From NCBI RefSeq assembly GCF_047495875.1, contig NC_092471.1, forward strand, positions 3,307,001 through 3,371,000: a stretch of DNA of 64,000 nt, read 5' to 3'. The notes below the pieces were generated by a model, which was given only the letters and a program-made list of their open reading frames with translations, searched no databases and was not told where the DNA came from. Shown here in pieces: positions 12,487-27,500 of the stretch; the stretch's first letter is position 1; every line of letters starts with the position of its first letter. The translations under genes and the position numbers were made by a program. Source of the stretch: Pithys albifrons albifrons. Lineage: Eukaryota; Chordata; Aves; Passeriformes; Thamnophilidae.

Positions 12487-13105
12487 AAATAATAGATTTT
12501 TGTAACATATTCATGAGAAAAACTACAAAGATAATCAGATGGCCATCAATATTTTTGGTCTAATACCCTTTCTGAAATCAAATGCAACAGGCATCTAACT
12601 TTTGACTTGGCAAAGTGTAACAGAATTATTTGTGAGCTGACTGACAGATCTCTCGAGCTGAATTGACTCCTATAAGCAGAGCTCTCCTCCCCTGGTACAT
12701 ATATATGAAAATGGAGTGCACTTATGAATGTCAAGCTCTGCTTTCTTCCACAAGTACAGACTTTTTTTCTGGAAGTAAAATCAATACAATAAATCAATAC
12801 CTTGGCCAAGTACACAGCTGCAACAGTAAGGCATTACTGTCCTCAAGTCGTAGTGGAATGATTTCAAAATATTCCTAAACTTCCATTTCAGCACAAAAAT
12901 ACTAGTTTTCTACTGTTTTTAGATTCTCTAAGGTGTAAGCCCTGCCCTAGCACATCAAACCTCAAATATGTTGGAACACAGCCACCAAAATAATAACAAA
13001 TTTCCATCTCTTCTTTCCCCAGAGTTCCTTATCATTCAGTCAGGAAATGCAGTATAAAGTTTCATTCTTCAATTCTTAATTTAGGACTGAAAATTATACT
13101 TTTTC

Positions 13106-13124
13106 TCTCCCTCCCTCCCTCCCT
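13106..13124. repeat. (CCCT)n microsatellite
   Basis: Four to five tandem ccct/tccc units within a pyrimidine-rich stretch. Confidence 0.85.
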
Positions 13125-15961
13125 AAGTAACACACTCATTTCATGATGACAGACTCTGAATATTTTCAGTTTTTCCTGCTCCAAACTTCCAGGCACTACA
13201 GCTGTGGAGAGCATCTATTTCCTCATTAAGGCAGTGGTGCCACAACTAACATTTAGACGTGGGAATGTGTAACTCAGGAGCACAGGGATGAGCTGTCTGG
13301 ATAAAACCTCATGAATAGATATGAAAACAGTGATTACCTAAAACAACACCTTGCAGGTTTCTAATGTAAACTTGTACACTCACAAATTACTTGGAATGAC
13401 ACGAAATGGAGCTCGTGTTCCCTCGAGATGCAAAGTTGCTGTTCCACAAATTGTTTCAGGGCTGTGTTTATTATCACTTTTTTTTTTTTCTTTTTGAGGA
13501 GAGTGGATGATTCTCTATCAAAACCTGACAAACTTTCATTATAGTTGCATCCATGACAGCAGCAAAAGTGTATCTAACATTTCCACATGACATTTACATT
13601 CCAGGAGTTTGCTGTGCCAAATCAAACCTCTCTGTTTTAACAAAGCAGATAACCAAACTTTCCAAAGTATAAATATTTACTTTTCATCAGGTGTAAATTA
13701 TATTCCATAGAACACCACTGCTTACCACAGCTCAAATTCAACTAAAACTTAAAAAATACGAACATCTGTAACTATATGTATGAATAATTATTTAGATTGC
13801 ATGTTATGATGGATTTTGACTGGGAAATACGAGATCTGACTGAAAGATTGAGCCCAAACTGAAATGCAGTTTCACGAAGTAAGACTGGAACTGAATTCAA
13901 GCTGAACCAAACCAAAGAACCAAACTCATCCTGAATGGTCAGTTGTCACTTTGAGAGTTAAGGAGAACAGGGGATGTATCAATCCCAAAGTAAAGTAAGG
14001 AAGAAGGCAGAAGCCCATACCTTTAAGGTGATTACTGTGAGTAACAAGCTGATGGAGGAGCAGGCACGAAGCTGTTTATAGGGGTAGCTGTTGTGTGTCA
14101 GTTCTGAAAAGCAAAGATAGGAAATCATGAGCCATGAAAAAAATAGGAACCTGCTTTTTGGTGTCTGTGAATGTGCAGTCACCTCAGCTTTGCTCCTGGG
14201 ATTCCATGGGAAGGGACCAAGTGCATGAGCTCATGGATAACAGAAGGGAAACATGAATAAAAGCACTACAACCACCTAATGGCATTGCTGTCCTAAACGG
14301 ATCAAATGTAGCAGAATTCTCAATATTCATTTATTTTGTGCTCCTCAGTACAAAACTGACAGCGATTTTGGTCGGGGCAGAAAATTGGACCTACATAATA
14401 TTTCCACTCTCACAGTAACGTGGGAGGATATCTGAGGTTGGTAGAACTGTCTGCTGCTCAAATTACATATAAATTACCTCTCTCCAAACATTTGACAGGA
14501 ATACACCTCTGAAATGGTTTTGCAGCCAACCTTTCCACAACAATTTGAGGTACAATTGCAGTTGAGTGAAACTCTTTCTCTGTTTTAAGATAAGCAATTG
14601 GACAGTTAAGTGGCTGCTCAGGACTCTCAGCCAATGTCTCCTGCAAGGAAACACGGGATTACACTCACATTTATTTCCCCTGGAGTCTCTGTTGTGACAG
14701 CAACCAAAACATGTATGCAAAGGACTCCAAGTGCTTTTCAAGGTTACTGCAGAAATTGGAGTTTGTCAGAAGATGGTGCTGTTAGGCTGTTTTTTACCTC
14801 AGAAAATTACTTTTAATTACAAAAATAATCTGTGTGGAAACCTGGATTGTTGATTGGCTTAAAACACGAACATTTTAAATAAATAAATAATTTGGCACTT
14901 GTTAAGACTGAGCTTTGACCTTGAACTACTTCACTAAGTGTGTCCTGATGCACGTTCTGAATTCTTGTCTCAGAGAGTTTTGTTTCTGACAAATTGAGTA
15001 AAACTCAGGTGCAGAATTCTTCTACCTACATGTGGAATACCATTCACAGCTTCATACATGACAATACTTTTCCTGTTATTTAATATATTATAATTAGGGT
15101 TATTAGTAATTTCATATTAGCAGTGAATTGAATGCATGGACTGAAAGGCTGAGGTTTTTCAGTTCCATTAAACACACAGAGAGCTGAGCATTGCAGAGGG
15201 AATGTCAGGGAAAAGCACGCAGGGAAAATCTCCAATGAACATTAAAAATTGTACTTTTTATAAGAAAACTACATTTGGGTGTCTTACTTTGAAAATAGAA
15301 TCTTACTCTATGTGCAGTTATTCTCAAGTGATATTCTATATGAACACTTCTGAGAGAAATTGTGGGATGATTCCAACTTTTTTCCTTCACTATTTGCACA
15401 ATATTTGGGGATAACAATTTGTCAGAGCAGATTTCAGTAAAGGGGAAACTTGACCAATTACTACAGGATGGATATTTGTGGCTTTTTCTTCCAACCAAAC
15501 ACTTGAAACACATTTTCAATTTCCTTGCTGAATTAAAGCACCATCTTTAGGATCACATCAGAGGGAAGATGTGTTGGAGAGACTCTTGCCTTGGAGAGTA
15601 GGAAGTGGGCACTTGGGGGAGGAAGCAGAGAACAAAGCAGAGCCTGGTTCCCTCCAGGCTCCCTGCAGGGTCCAGGCTAATCTCAACACTTGACTCACTT
15701 GTGCTCTTGGCTCAGCTGCTTGAGAAGCTGTTCCAACATTGGAAAAGAAATAAAATTACAGTGAAAACTTACAGAACTAAGCACTGTCTTCTTTCCTTCC
15801 TGGCGGAATAAGAGGCTTTGAAAAATTAGATTTAAGATGCTACAAAATACTGGCAAGCAACAAGGTAGAGGTGTGTTATCTTAAGAGGATATCTCTCAAA
15901 ATTGTATTTTTTTCTTTGTCATTCTCATGAGCTGATGTCTCTGCAACTTGACCTTAATAAT

Positions 15962-16072
15962 GAAAACAACAAAGTAACAAAAAAAAACCAAACAAACCCC
16001 CTCAAATACAAACAAATAAACAAAACACACACACAGAAAAAAAACCAAAATCAACCCAAATCCCAACAACTG
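15962..16072. repeat. A/C-rich low-complexity tract
   Basis: The plus strand is almost wholly A and C over about 110 bases, with short (CA)n and poly(A) runs. No adjacent retroposon body is recognised. Open frames through it are low-complexity. Confidence 0.8.
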
Positions 16073-18689
16073 GACCAGTGGTAGGACTTTCCAGAAGGTC
16101 TTTCCATAAACATCTGGTGCCTTGAAACACCTTCAATTCTGAAAAAAACCCCTCCAAAACAAAACACCAAACAAGTACAAGGAAGCTATAGAGTCCACAG
16201 TGAGAAAACCAGACCAAGAAAGAAGAGCATGAGGGGCCACCGCACTTGGCATCTCCGTGCCCATCAGAACAAGAACTTGATGTGACAAAGAAGGAACAAT
16301 CAGAGCTTTGCTCAAGAGTTTTGCCCAAAACCTTTGTTCTTGACATCACCTTTCACTCTCTTTGGAGAAGCTCCTCTCTCTGTCCTTATCTCCATAAATG
16401 ACATTTGCCACAGGGAATTGTTTCTGTCCGTTTAGATCCTGAACAGTTTGAAGTGGAGAAGCTCCTGGTCACTCACCTGCAGTGCCCACAATGATGGCTC
16501 TGACCTTGGCTGCTCCTCAGGCATTGTGGGAAGAGGACAATTAATAACATCTCCTCCAGGGCTTTTCTTCCTTGGAAATCACACCAAGTGAAATCACAAC
16601 CTTGAGAAGTCACTTGGTGGTGTTTTCTAATTGAATGTAATTGTCAAGTGCTACCAAATCCGAGGAGATGTTGCCACATTAACACAGCCCCTCCAACTGC
16701 TTAGTCACTCTGACAAGGTGTTGATCTCCCTTCCCATGGGATTACAAGCCATGAAATGTAACAGTGTAACAGCCAGAACAGCAGGATATTATTTCTGCCT
16801 CTGTCATTTATTCATCACATATTATTGAGCAAAATAATGTGTGTTTTCTGAAGTTCCTTCACTTGTTTCACAGGAAATAATAACTGTGACCTCCTGTGCA
16901 GGGGAACTGAAGGACAGAATTCAAACTTTCAAAACATGCTGAGATAAGAGATGTTAAAGAAGCTTGAGTATTTATCATGAGAATTCAGGCAAATGTGATT
17001 TTTCAGATTTACACAAGTGTCTTACTTGGTGTACAGTTGGAAGAAGGAAATTTTATTTCCTATAGATTTAGTCTTTACTCACACAACAGTTTATCCAAAT
17101 CCTTTTGCTGGAACGTTTTTCTCATCAAGTCAACCAACTTAAAGAGTTGGAGCTTTGAAATTTTTGATGTTGTGAGCCCTATTCTGAAGGGTAACTTCAG
17201 AGGTCTGTCCCTTTTGTATTAATAAATTTAAACAGTAACATCAAAAATAACGCAAAACCCTCTCATTCTGCATCTTTGGTGTTCTCAACCTACTGAAAGC
17301 TCAAGACAGAGTCAGGACTGAACTGTCCAGCAATCAGGCAGGTGATCTGTTCACACTGAAGGGATGAGCTCTCATATTGAAAAAGAGAGGGTGGGAAATA
17401 AAAAGCTGACAACACATTCAGCTTGTTAGATTAACTTTGGCCAAATGCAAAAAGGAAAGAGAACTAAGACTAAAATCAGTGGCCCAGAGCACAGGGAATT
17501 TAAGTGACTCAGGAGAGGCTAAGGCTCTCAGCACTTAATGAAAAAGCCACTGACCTTGAAGAGAGATCCAAGGGACCTAATTTAGAAATACTGGAAAAAC
17601 AGAAAGGTTATGAAGCAAATAACTGATTTGTTCCATAGCAGAACTTGTGAGTGTTGCCCTGGTGAACAGCAGCTTGTAACATGGCACAGCACACACACAA
17701 AACCTAAGCAAATAAACCTGCAATAATCCTGCATTCCATGGCTGCACATCAAGTTGCCTTCATGTATTGAGTGTGTTGACATTCCTCGTATTTACATTGA
17801 GGATAAGATCCAAAGTCTTTCTCCCACCCCACAAACTGGATAAAATCTGTTGTGTGGATATTTCCTGTGTGTATTATATCAAAAGAGAGATCAGCAAAGA
17901 CAGAGAAATATATTTTATGTACAAGGGAAAAGCCGACACATCCCTTGTAGTTTTCATTAGTTATATTTTTTAAATTTCAAAAGTCTCTATAATACACCTT
18001 AATTAATTATCTACTACATTTTTCTTCCATTTGTTGCAGCAAAAGGATTCCCCATTTAGCTTAAAGCTGCCTGTGTTTGAGCCCACATAGGATTTCACCT
18101 GGGCTGGCTCTGGGTCATGAGAATCCAGTGCAGCAATTCAGCTCTATTAGTTTATCACATTATTAAGATACTCCATCTGACATTAGTGAAGACAAATCAT
18201 GCTTATATATAAATAAGTTTTCTCTTATTCTTATTTTCAAGCATTTGGATATTCTTTGGGACAACAGGGAATTAGGCTCAGAGACATAAACCAAGAATTA
18301 CATTTTTCTTTGTGGGAGGACCCTTTAGAGACCACTGACAGCAATGCAAGAGGCAGGATTGTCCCCTTTCCCCTTGCCTTGCTGATGGACTGTTCATACC
18401 AGAAAAACAATTAACCAAAAAAAAAATCTATAGGAACAAAACCCAACCCAGAATATTATAATCTTCATACTTGTTGTGCCCTCATTTGGGGTCAGTGACT
18501 GACATCTACACTAAGTCCAAATGACCATGGGGAAAACAGTCTGATTACATTTTTATAGAGGTTTCTGAATGTTCCTCTGCCCATTTATTTCTTCATCTTG
18601 TCAATTCATTAAAAACTACCCAGCCAGCCATCTCCCAACAGCGTTTGGGCCACTGGGAGGAATATGACAGTTGTGAGGAGAATTAATTG

Positions 18690-19100
18690 AAGCTGAAGTT
18701 ATTAACGCACGTTTGGATCGACTTCCCTTATCTCAGGCCACAGCACTTGAGCACATTCATTACATGGTTGATCTTTGGAGTGCAGGAGGGAAAACAGTTG
18801 TTCATTCAGCACTGTACACCTTGTACACTGTCCAGCCAGGAATGGATCCCTGAATGTTAATTAGCACCAAAGGGAAAGCCAACTCTGCTCCAGAGAGGTC
18901 ACATTTTCAATACAAACCCATGTTCTGCTTTAGTCAAGCAAAAGAAATGATTTCAGGAATACGAAGGCAACCAAAAGCGAGGCTGACAAAGATTAGCAAA
19001 CACAACAATTAATAACTTCATTACACTACAGCGACAATAAATCCTTCTATAAAATATAGAGCCAATTACAAGCCACACAAATCATTAGCAGAGTGTTTAG
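18690..19100. promoter_or_regulatory. Candidate conserved non-coding block
   Basis: A complex, AT-rich, simple-repeat-free stretch with TAAT/ATTA cores such as 'gagaattaattgaagc', 'gttaattagcacc' and 'caacaattaataacttc'. Four CpGs lie within about 30 bases near 18705-18720 in an otherwise CpG-depleted region. This texture is typical of vertebrate developmental enhancers but not specific to them. Called on appearance only. Confidence 0.22.
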
Positions 19101-20519
19101 ATTTATGAGGAAAATTGCATCTCAATGAGAAAAACAAGCAATGTGCCAAACACCCTACAGAGCACATTCCCAAATGTTCTTCGGAGAGTTTGGGAACACT
19201 GACTTTGAAAAAACCAGTCACAAATCTTGGAGCTCCTGGCAGATTTCCTCCCTTGGAATGCCACTTGTTTATATGCAGCCAACAAGCTTGAATGTTGTTT
19301 CATGACTGTATATTAGAAATATATACACATATAAAGCTCACCTTGAGGGAAAATAAACCACAGATCTCATAAAACAAGGTAATGGCACAGAACATCACTA
19401 CAGAAATAGGATAGAATAATAATGATAAAAGCATGAAGTATGAAAATGTGACATAATATTTTTTCATGTTTTTAATTAAAATGTATAACTATCCTGCTAC
19501 TTGATTACTTTTTTTCAAAAAAGTAGTTATAGGAAATCTTGAGTTCACTGTTCCTTCTCCCAAGTGTGAAGAGTTGTGTGAGTTTAGGAATCTTCATGAT
19601 GTGGGCTGAAGTTTATTCACAAGAGCATCTGAAGAGGCCAAGTCCTAAGGTTATGTAGAAAATTACCAATAAAAAGGGGTAAAAATAAGAGAGGGTGTAT
19701 CATAATTTTGCACCAGGCTGTAAATGATCACTCCAAAACAAGAGAAAATTACAGAAATGCACATTGGCAAATAAGTCTGATACTGTGCAGTAACTTTAAT
19801 ACAAAAGGTAATGAGGAAGAGCTGCTGTTCAGGTTAATTTAAGCCTTTTAGTCCCATACATAATATCAGGACCAGACAAAGGTTATTAATGAAGAAATTA
19901 CTAAAGTGACTCATGGTTTGCTTAATAGCAAAGGATCAGTTAATTATAAGGTAAAAAAGTATTCAGAAAACAAGAAATATTTGTTTGCATAATTTGTTGA
20001 TTAAAATGACACAGATAGAGAGAAAATCACAGAAGTTTTTAAAATTTTAAACCTCAATGATGAGAAATTCGTTACAATGAGGGAGCTTTTCCTTCAAGTT
20101 GTGAATGAACAATTTATTAGAGAATAATATTCAAATACCTGTCCACTGTCACAGGTAAGATGCCTGGAGTAGAAACCACACAAGAATTTCACTGTTGAAA
20201 TGACATGATTACTGCCCTGACAAGTTTGAAGTAAAATTCAAATAAATAAGGAGCAAAGGGACAAGGCAGGTAAAGACATTTCTGTCCTGAGAGTGTCTGT
20301 AGATAGTTAAGCAAAAGGACTATGTTTTAAAGAAGGACTATAAATACATTATAACAATTATTATTCCTTTAGTCTGGCCTTTATCTGCTCCTACCTGCCA
20401 GAAATGCCATTTCTTTTAATTCATTTCTGAATCACTGTGTATTCCCAAATATATTTTCTCCTTCCTTAGAAAAATATCTCCCAGTAATAAGGAGACCTTT
20501 TCAGAGATCTTGCAAAGTT

Positions 20520-20563
20520 AATTGAAGCAAGGAAAGTGCTAAAGGTAATTGAAGCAAGGAAAG
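20520..20563. repeat. Short tandem duplication, period 27 bp
   Basis: The 17-mer 'aattgaagcaaggaaag' occurs at 20520-20536 and 20547-20563. Two copies only. Confidence 0.85.
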
Positions 20564-23500
20564 CTCAGCACCAAGGTGAAATCATCTTCACTTAGGCTTC
20601 ATATTTAGTAGGCATTCAACCTAACAACACTGCTAAAGGGAATAAAATTTGGTGTGTCAGGTTTAATGATACAGAAAGTAGAGAGATGGCATTAAAATGC
20701 AGCCCAGGTGCAGGGGCTGAGGGAGTTTATGAGCCCTGGGGTTTATTGCTCATGTTCACCTACAGGCTCAGAGCTGTGCATTGCAATGCAACAGTCAGAG
20801 GGGCAGGGCAAGGTTGGGACTCCCTGTGTAAACCTTGCAATGGAAAAGCATTTCGTGTCCACAGGGGAAGAATTCATACATATTGCTTTATGCTTTTTGA
20901 AGTTTTAATGAAAAAACAGCCTTTATATTGTGTGAAACCTGAAAGAACCAAGCTGCTGGCTGCCTCCCCTGATTGGCTTTTTTCTTTTAATTCTCTGGAT
21001 TTGTCTGAAAATCTAAACTTGCCCACTCAACTCTCCCTGTAGCCCTTTATAAAACCTCAGATTGGCTGTTTTTCTGTTCCTGCCCTTACTTGTGTCTTTC
21101 TCTTTCCTCTCTGCTTCAACTTTGACACAATTAGTCATCTCATTTTCTCTTTTCCATCTTACAAACTAAGCTTTCTTAATAGGTTTGTTTTCTATAGATC
21201 CCTACCCACATTTTGCAAAGCAAAATGTCTGTACTTCTTTAGGCTAAATATACTACACATAATTAAAGAATAATTAATGTGGGCCATCTTGATATTGCTG
21301 TGTTTCCAGAGTCTATTAAAAGTCCTTAACTTATTCTAGTTTTAATATGTTTAGCTATTTGATTGCATAGTAAAGAAAGAATTGTCTGTTCTCGTTTATT
21401 GAAATGATAGACTGCAGATCACTAAAAGCAAAGATTGCCAAATTTCATCTGCATGATTTTACAGCATTGAGGGCTGTGCATTTGCTCTCTTACAGTGAGA
21501 TAATCCACTAGAACTTTTGGTATTTTGCACCAGAGTAAACAACATAAAGGACAGACTCAGCATCTCAACGTAAGAAATGACTAAATAAATACATCACAGT
21601 ACATACACTAGATTAAGCATCATAGATTAATAAACAAAATCTGAAGAACAAATCATGAAAAACCAAACTGGAGGAGACAAGGTTTTTAGCTGTTCTAACA
21701 GAGGAAAAATTAAGCCCACATGTAAGTAAAAAACCACTGTGACCATAACTATGCTCCTCATTCCCAGTTTGCATTTAACTTTTAAAGACTAAAGCATTTT
21801 GATGCTGCATTAAAACCTACCTGAGTTATAAAATGATTAGACTCTTCCATGTTTTGTTATAATATCAATTGTTTTACCTTAGCCACTGGCAAGATCACTT
21901 TGTGAAGAACGAAGTGTTATTTTTACCTTTCTAACTGCTGAACAATGAGTGACACAGCACAGCTCTAACTGTGGGACCTGTCCAGAAACCCCCTGGACTG
22001 GGAGCACAGCAGACTCACCTGCTGCTCTTCCCAGTGTCTCCCATCCCATGGGAATGGTCCCCTGGGAGCATCAGGAGGCAAACTCTCTGACCGGTGTTTA
22101 GTGTTTCATCTGCTTTGGGGCTGACTGCACCAGATGCACACACAAGTCCTTCTTCCCTGGAACAGCATTCCCTGGGAGCCCCTGTCAGAGCAGGAAAACA
22201 AGTGGTTATTCCCCAAGATTTATGGTTAGCAGTCCTAGAACACCCAACAGGAAACAATCACTTATGCAGCACAAAGCTGAGCAGGGAATTGTTAGAGGAG
22301 CTGCAGAATGGCCCAGCAGCAACTTCCAACCCAACACTGCTTAGGAGGAGATTAATTTGGGCTCAGGCAGGGCAGGATTGGGCCCTGCAGGCAACAGGGA
22401 GCGTGTTATCTCCTATCCAGCACTGCAGAGGGGACTTAGGGGCATTAGGGGACATTTAGGGGTTTATTTCTCTGAAGCACACAGCATTAGCCACTGCTGG
22501 AGGCAGAGTATCAGACATTTATCTGCATCTATTTGCTGCAGAAAGAAGAGCTAATTCAATTTTCTGACGGTGGGAGAGCCTGGCAGTGGGATGGGATGCA
22601 GCAGAGAGATGGGGGACGTTACTCCAACAAAAGCAGCAGCCTGACTCCCTGAGCAGGATTAGTTGTGACACTTACCAATGGCTCAGACTTTGAATGATGC
22701 CTTATGTATTTATTTAAACATAAATTTCCAGTCCTGCACTCCCTTTCCCAGGGCTAAGGTAGTCTGACTTAGTCCCAGTGTAGGATATAAGGTATTGTTT
22801 GCTATTTCCATAATACCCTTATGGTTTGTGACTTTTCTATTTGAATCTCAACATGTGACTGGTTCAGATAAGCAAAATTTCCTCCCTCTTTGGGGTGATA
22901 ACAGTGTTGCACAACCCTGAGAGCAAAGCTACAAAACACTTTGCTTCCCAGTCCAATATGGGACTGCTGGAAGATTTCATTATTTGAAAATGATGAAACT
23001 TGACTAAGAGGACAAGTTTCAGTTACTGAAAGAAATGAAGCTGCATCTAAGCCCTAGTGAGTTTTTTAAAAAAAGCAAACTGTGTTTGACACATTTCCTA
23101 CTTGAAAATGAAAACCAACTGTATCACAATTGAAAAATATGAACTATTACTAAGAAAGAAAACCTTCAAAATTGTGTGTTAACTTTGGGAACGGGTCCAT
23201 CTCTTCCTTCATTTGCCATCACCCCAAGGCAATTACACTGACATTGCACTCATCAGAAAAAGTAAATATAAAATAAATATAAAAGGTTATACTTACAATG
23301 AAGCTGAATGTGAAACTGGAATATATGAGAATTTGCATTAATGACACCTATTCAATATTTGTTAACTTTTTAGGTAACACTAAAAGATACCAAAGCTGCA
23401 ATTTTGTATTCTTGCATTTTGATTTGATATCAAGTCTTGTAATCTTACATTTGTTACAAAACTTGTATATGCCATGAAAACTATTATCAAACTAAATTTT

Positions 23501-24482
23501 TCTCCAGGCATGGAACTGGGAAGTTTAGTATACAATTTAATATCAGTATTGTTATTAAGAGCAGAAGATGTTTCAATTAATAAATCTGAAGTTTTACAGG
23601 AGAATTTTTTTTTAGAGGAAAGATTTTTTAATGATTTGTAAGGCTATTTTGCATAAGGGATATAAAAATTGTCTTTCCCCAATAAAAGGAAATAGTTAAT
23701 TTTTTTCCACAGTTTTCTTTGTGATTCTCACATAATTTTGAAAATTAGTGGAGAAAATTGGTAACTGGATGATGATCACTTAGACCAAAGTGCTCAATCT
23801 GGTGGTGCGAGATGAATAAAACAAGGATAGAAAAAGAAGAATGATCTTTGAAAGAAAGTGATCAAATTTATTTCTTTGGCATTATTCAATAATTTTCCTA
23901 ATTTGCATTAAGAGAAGCTGATACACATGTACACAATGAACCAAAGACTGACTGGGAGTCATCATGTATTAAATACTTTTTTCAACATATTCAACTTTTT
24001 CCAAATAATAAATACTCAACATTTTAGAACTAAATCATTGTATGAATATAGGAAAGTATTAATTAGTTATAAAGACTGTATGAAAAATTTGCAATGGTAT
24101 CCAGCTTGGGAAATCAAAGAAATGAGCAAAGCTCCTTTGGATACACCGTAAAAGTGATACAACACTCTTAAACCCATATTGAAATCTTATTAAATATGTA
24201 AATCTGGAAGGTTCTATGGCCTTAGAACTGCAATTGGAATTCCATATAAACTGAGTATCCTAAAACTGCTTTACAGAAAGTGAGGCTTGAATGGAATCAG
24301 AGCTGGAGATACTTGAGGCCTTTTAGAAAAGGAGATTTTCCAGTCCAGGATCACAGACTTTGCACATCCAGATCCCTCAAATAAATTTAATGGACAGAGA
24401 TCACAGGATTCTGCTTTCAATTTCTGAAAACCTAAAGGGAACCTGATGATATTTATGTACCTCATACCAAACCAATATATAA

Positions 24483-24510
24483 GTGTGTGTGTATATATAT
24501 ATATATATAT
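24483..24510. repeat. (TG)n(TA)n microsatellite
   Basis: About five TG units pass directly into about nine TA units. Such compound dinucleotide repeats are usually length-polymorphic. Confidence 0.95.
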
Positions 24511-27500
24511 AATTGTCCCAAAATTAATAGAGATTCCAAGCCACTACACATAAACTGGATGTGTTTGTAAGAGACTGTGAAATGTAAAGTAGTTGAGAAG
24601 AATTTACTTTATTACATGATTAATAGAATTAATATGTATGTGGCATATCTATAAAATCTTTAAAACATGTGTATGGAATATATGGCAAAGCTTAGACTGC
24701 AAACCTTTTCAAATTGTGGTTTTCCTGCTCTTCTTCATTTTCAACTAAATTTTGACTTTTTCTATAAATCACTGCTTTGTTTTAAGGGGTTGTTCTGTCT
24801 CTTCTTTTGAAACTCTCTGTTTTAAAGCACCTTCATGCAAAGGAGAAGTTTGGCAGTGCCTGCTTGAGGGCCCTTCAGGAGAGAACTATTGTGGTGCTCA
24901 ATATATGTTTGGTATCTTTGCACATTAATGGGGATTCTAAAAGTCGCCTGGATTAAGCCCCATCAAAGTTAACAGCCTCTTTTTATAAGACTTTATCTTT
25001 TTCATTTTAAGATGTTATTAGAATAATAAACTTGGTGCCTGGTGGGCTGAAAGCAAGCTGCCATTTAACATATTTAATGACCATCTGGAGATTTTTTTAT
25101 TCAAAGTTTTATTTTGTATTTGCTATTAAGCACTTCTTACTTTTTTTAGAAAAAGGAAAAAAAAAATCTCATTTTTCCTTTCCAGTTTGGAAGCACTATG
25201 AGGTACTAAACACAAAGAGTCAAGATTCTACTTCTTTAGCACTTTTTATCTCTTGCCCTATTATCAGTTTGGTTGTTATTATTTACCATGACCCAGAAAC
25301 AGTGGTTGCCCTCATGGAGAAAGGCATGGAGAGGGGATGGGTGGCAGGGAGGAGTGTCCTGGTTCCACACTGGCACACCAGGGTGCAGTGCCATTTGCTC
25401 CTGCTTTACAAGCTGTAGTAAACTCTGGGTATTCTCATAGTCAAACGTTCAGAAAAACTAGAAACGTTTGAAAGCCAAGGAAGAGGAAAGCAGGACTTGC
25501 CCTGCTTGTGGAGAGTCCTACCAGCCTCATGGTGACCCTCCTGTGGAGCAGAGACCTCACGTGGGTTCCCTGCTGGCATTGCCTCCCCAAGGCTCAGGTT
25601 GTGCTCCGTGTCCAAGGGAACCACCAACCTCAGGGTGGGCACATCAGGCATCTCCTGCATGTCTTACATAAACTTCTTTGTGTGATTTAAATGGGGAGTT
25701 GTGTTTTTCATTTGGATCCTTTCTGGCTATGAGGTTTAAAGAAGTTCTCAGCTATGGCCTGGCTTTGCTCCTCTCTGCTGACACACTGTCAGCACTGCCA
25801 GGATTAGCTGTCAATAATGAGGTTATTTTCTCCTGAAGACAAACACGGGTGGAGGGAAAGGACAATGTGGGCATCCCATTGTATTTCTACTGAGTGACTG
25901 GCATCAACTCCAGGAAATACTGCTCTGTTCCACGCTGGCTGCTTTTAATATTGCAATCATTAATTAAAGAAATATGGACTGAATATCATCATGTGTGTTA
26001 TCTGGAAACCAGAGGATGATATCCTGAAATGATCAGTGCTACACTGTTAATATCTTTGCGGAACATTGTGCTGTGCAACTGTGAACTCTTAACTGCATAG
26101 CCAGGTAACACTTACAAGTGAAAAATAAAATATAATAGTACGTGGTGCTGAACATGCACAAAAAAGGTGAAATAAGACTGGCAGAAAGGTTTTCTATCCA
26201 CACAGGTTTTGATAAATTTCTCATTTCACTCTCTATGCCTGACATACAATATAAAACTTATTCAGGACAAAGTCTGGCAAACTCTCTCCCAGATATGTTT
26301 CAGCATTTGGATTGCTGTGTTTCTGGTTATTCTTTACTGTATTTTGTGCACAATTAGGATAACAGGCATCGTTCTGAGAACATGTGCTGAGAAATTGTGC
26401 ATGTCTGTGTATATTAATGGGTGGAAATTTAACACCATTTCTATATTGACATATGGCATTTTAGGGAAGCAATAGATGTGGAGATAGAAACATCTTGGAA
26501 GGAATGCTGCTGGGAGGGAAACCCCCCTATATTTGAAGTAATTTGGGGCTAAAGTAACACATGAATGGCAGAGGAGAATGTCCTAAAGAGTTTTCCAGTA
26601 ACCTGAACTGCAGGGATTGACAACCAGCCAGCAGGTGAATAGAGATTAAATGCATTTGTACAATTGTTTGTGCAGGGAGGAATGGAGCTTTCTTTTGGAA
26701 GACACAAAGCATTTCCTAAGTCATTCCTGGCAATATGAAGTTAACTCAACCAGGTAAGGATGTTCCTGTAGCTTATCTCAACAGTCATATCCTTGCATCA
26801 CCTTTGCTTCCAGCAACAAATCTGGTGGAGTTGCCAACTAAATTATTTATAGTGTTCATTGTTACTGTTTATTATCTACAGAAACACATTTCAGTTCACA
26901 TTTCAAATCTGAAATGCAAAGAGAAATGACTCAGGTTCTTAAACATGAATGAAAGAATTGTTTGGGATGGTTCACAGATGGAATTTCTCTGTGTGTTCGT
27001 GCTGAAAAGGATGTAGATAACTGAGCTCTGTTGGAGACATTAAATTCTAGTTTAACATTACTTTCATCCAAATATTTGAATAATGTCTAAAGGAACACAG
27101 TTAAAAAACTGAAAAGAATGAATCCAAATATATTTTCTCATTATTAATTACCTGTATTTTCTGTCCTCCCCCTGAAGCTTTGCCCTCTGCACTGCAATTA
27201 TTGAAATTCAGAGTGGATGTCCAGACCTTCTTTCCAGCTGGGAAGGCCCCAGTTCCAGCAGCATCTGGGCATCTTTATTTCCACATGGTGTCCTTTAGAA
27301 CAACATCTCAGGAAAGTTTAAGTGCTCTTTTCTACAGGGACCAGCACAAGACCTCAAGTGTCAGAAGAGGTCAATGTGGAAGGGGAGGGAATGTCCCCAG
27401 CAATAACAAAAATACTCAAAAGCACTACTGGTGTACAGTCTAATGTAATATCTGCCTCTTGCTCAAATTTTAAACACTGAGACAAAGTCCAATAATTCAA

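Noticed and set aside
20686..21042. 118-codon plus-strand open frame
   Set aside because: No recognised domain, an overlapping alternative frame is also open, and the length is within chance.
22094..22459. 121-codon plus-strand open frame in a GC-richer island
   Set aside because: An opposite-strand frame is equally open, no domain is recognised and no splice or promoter context was seen.
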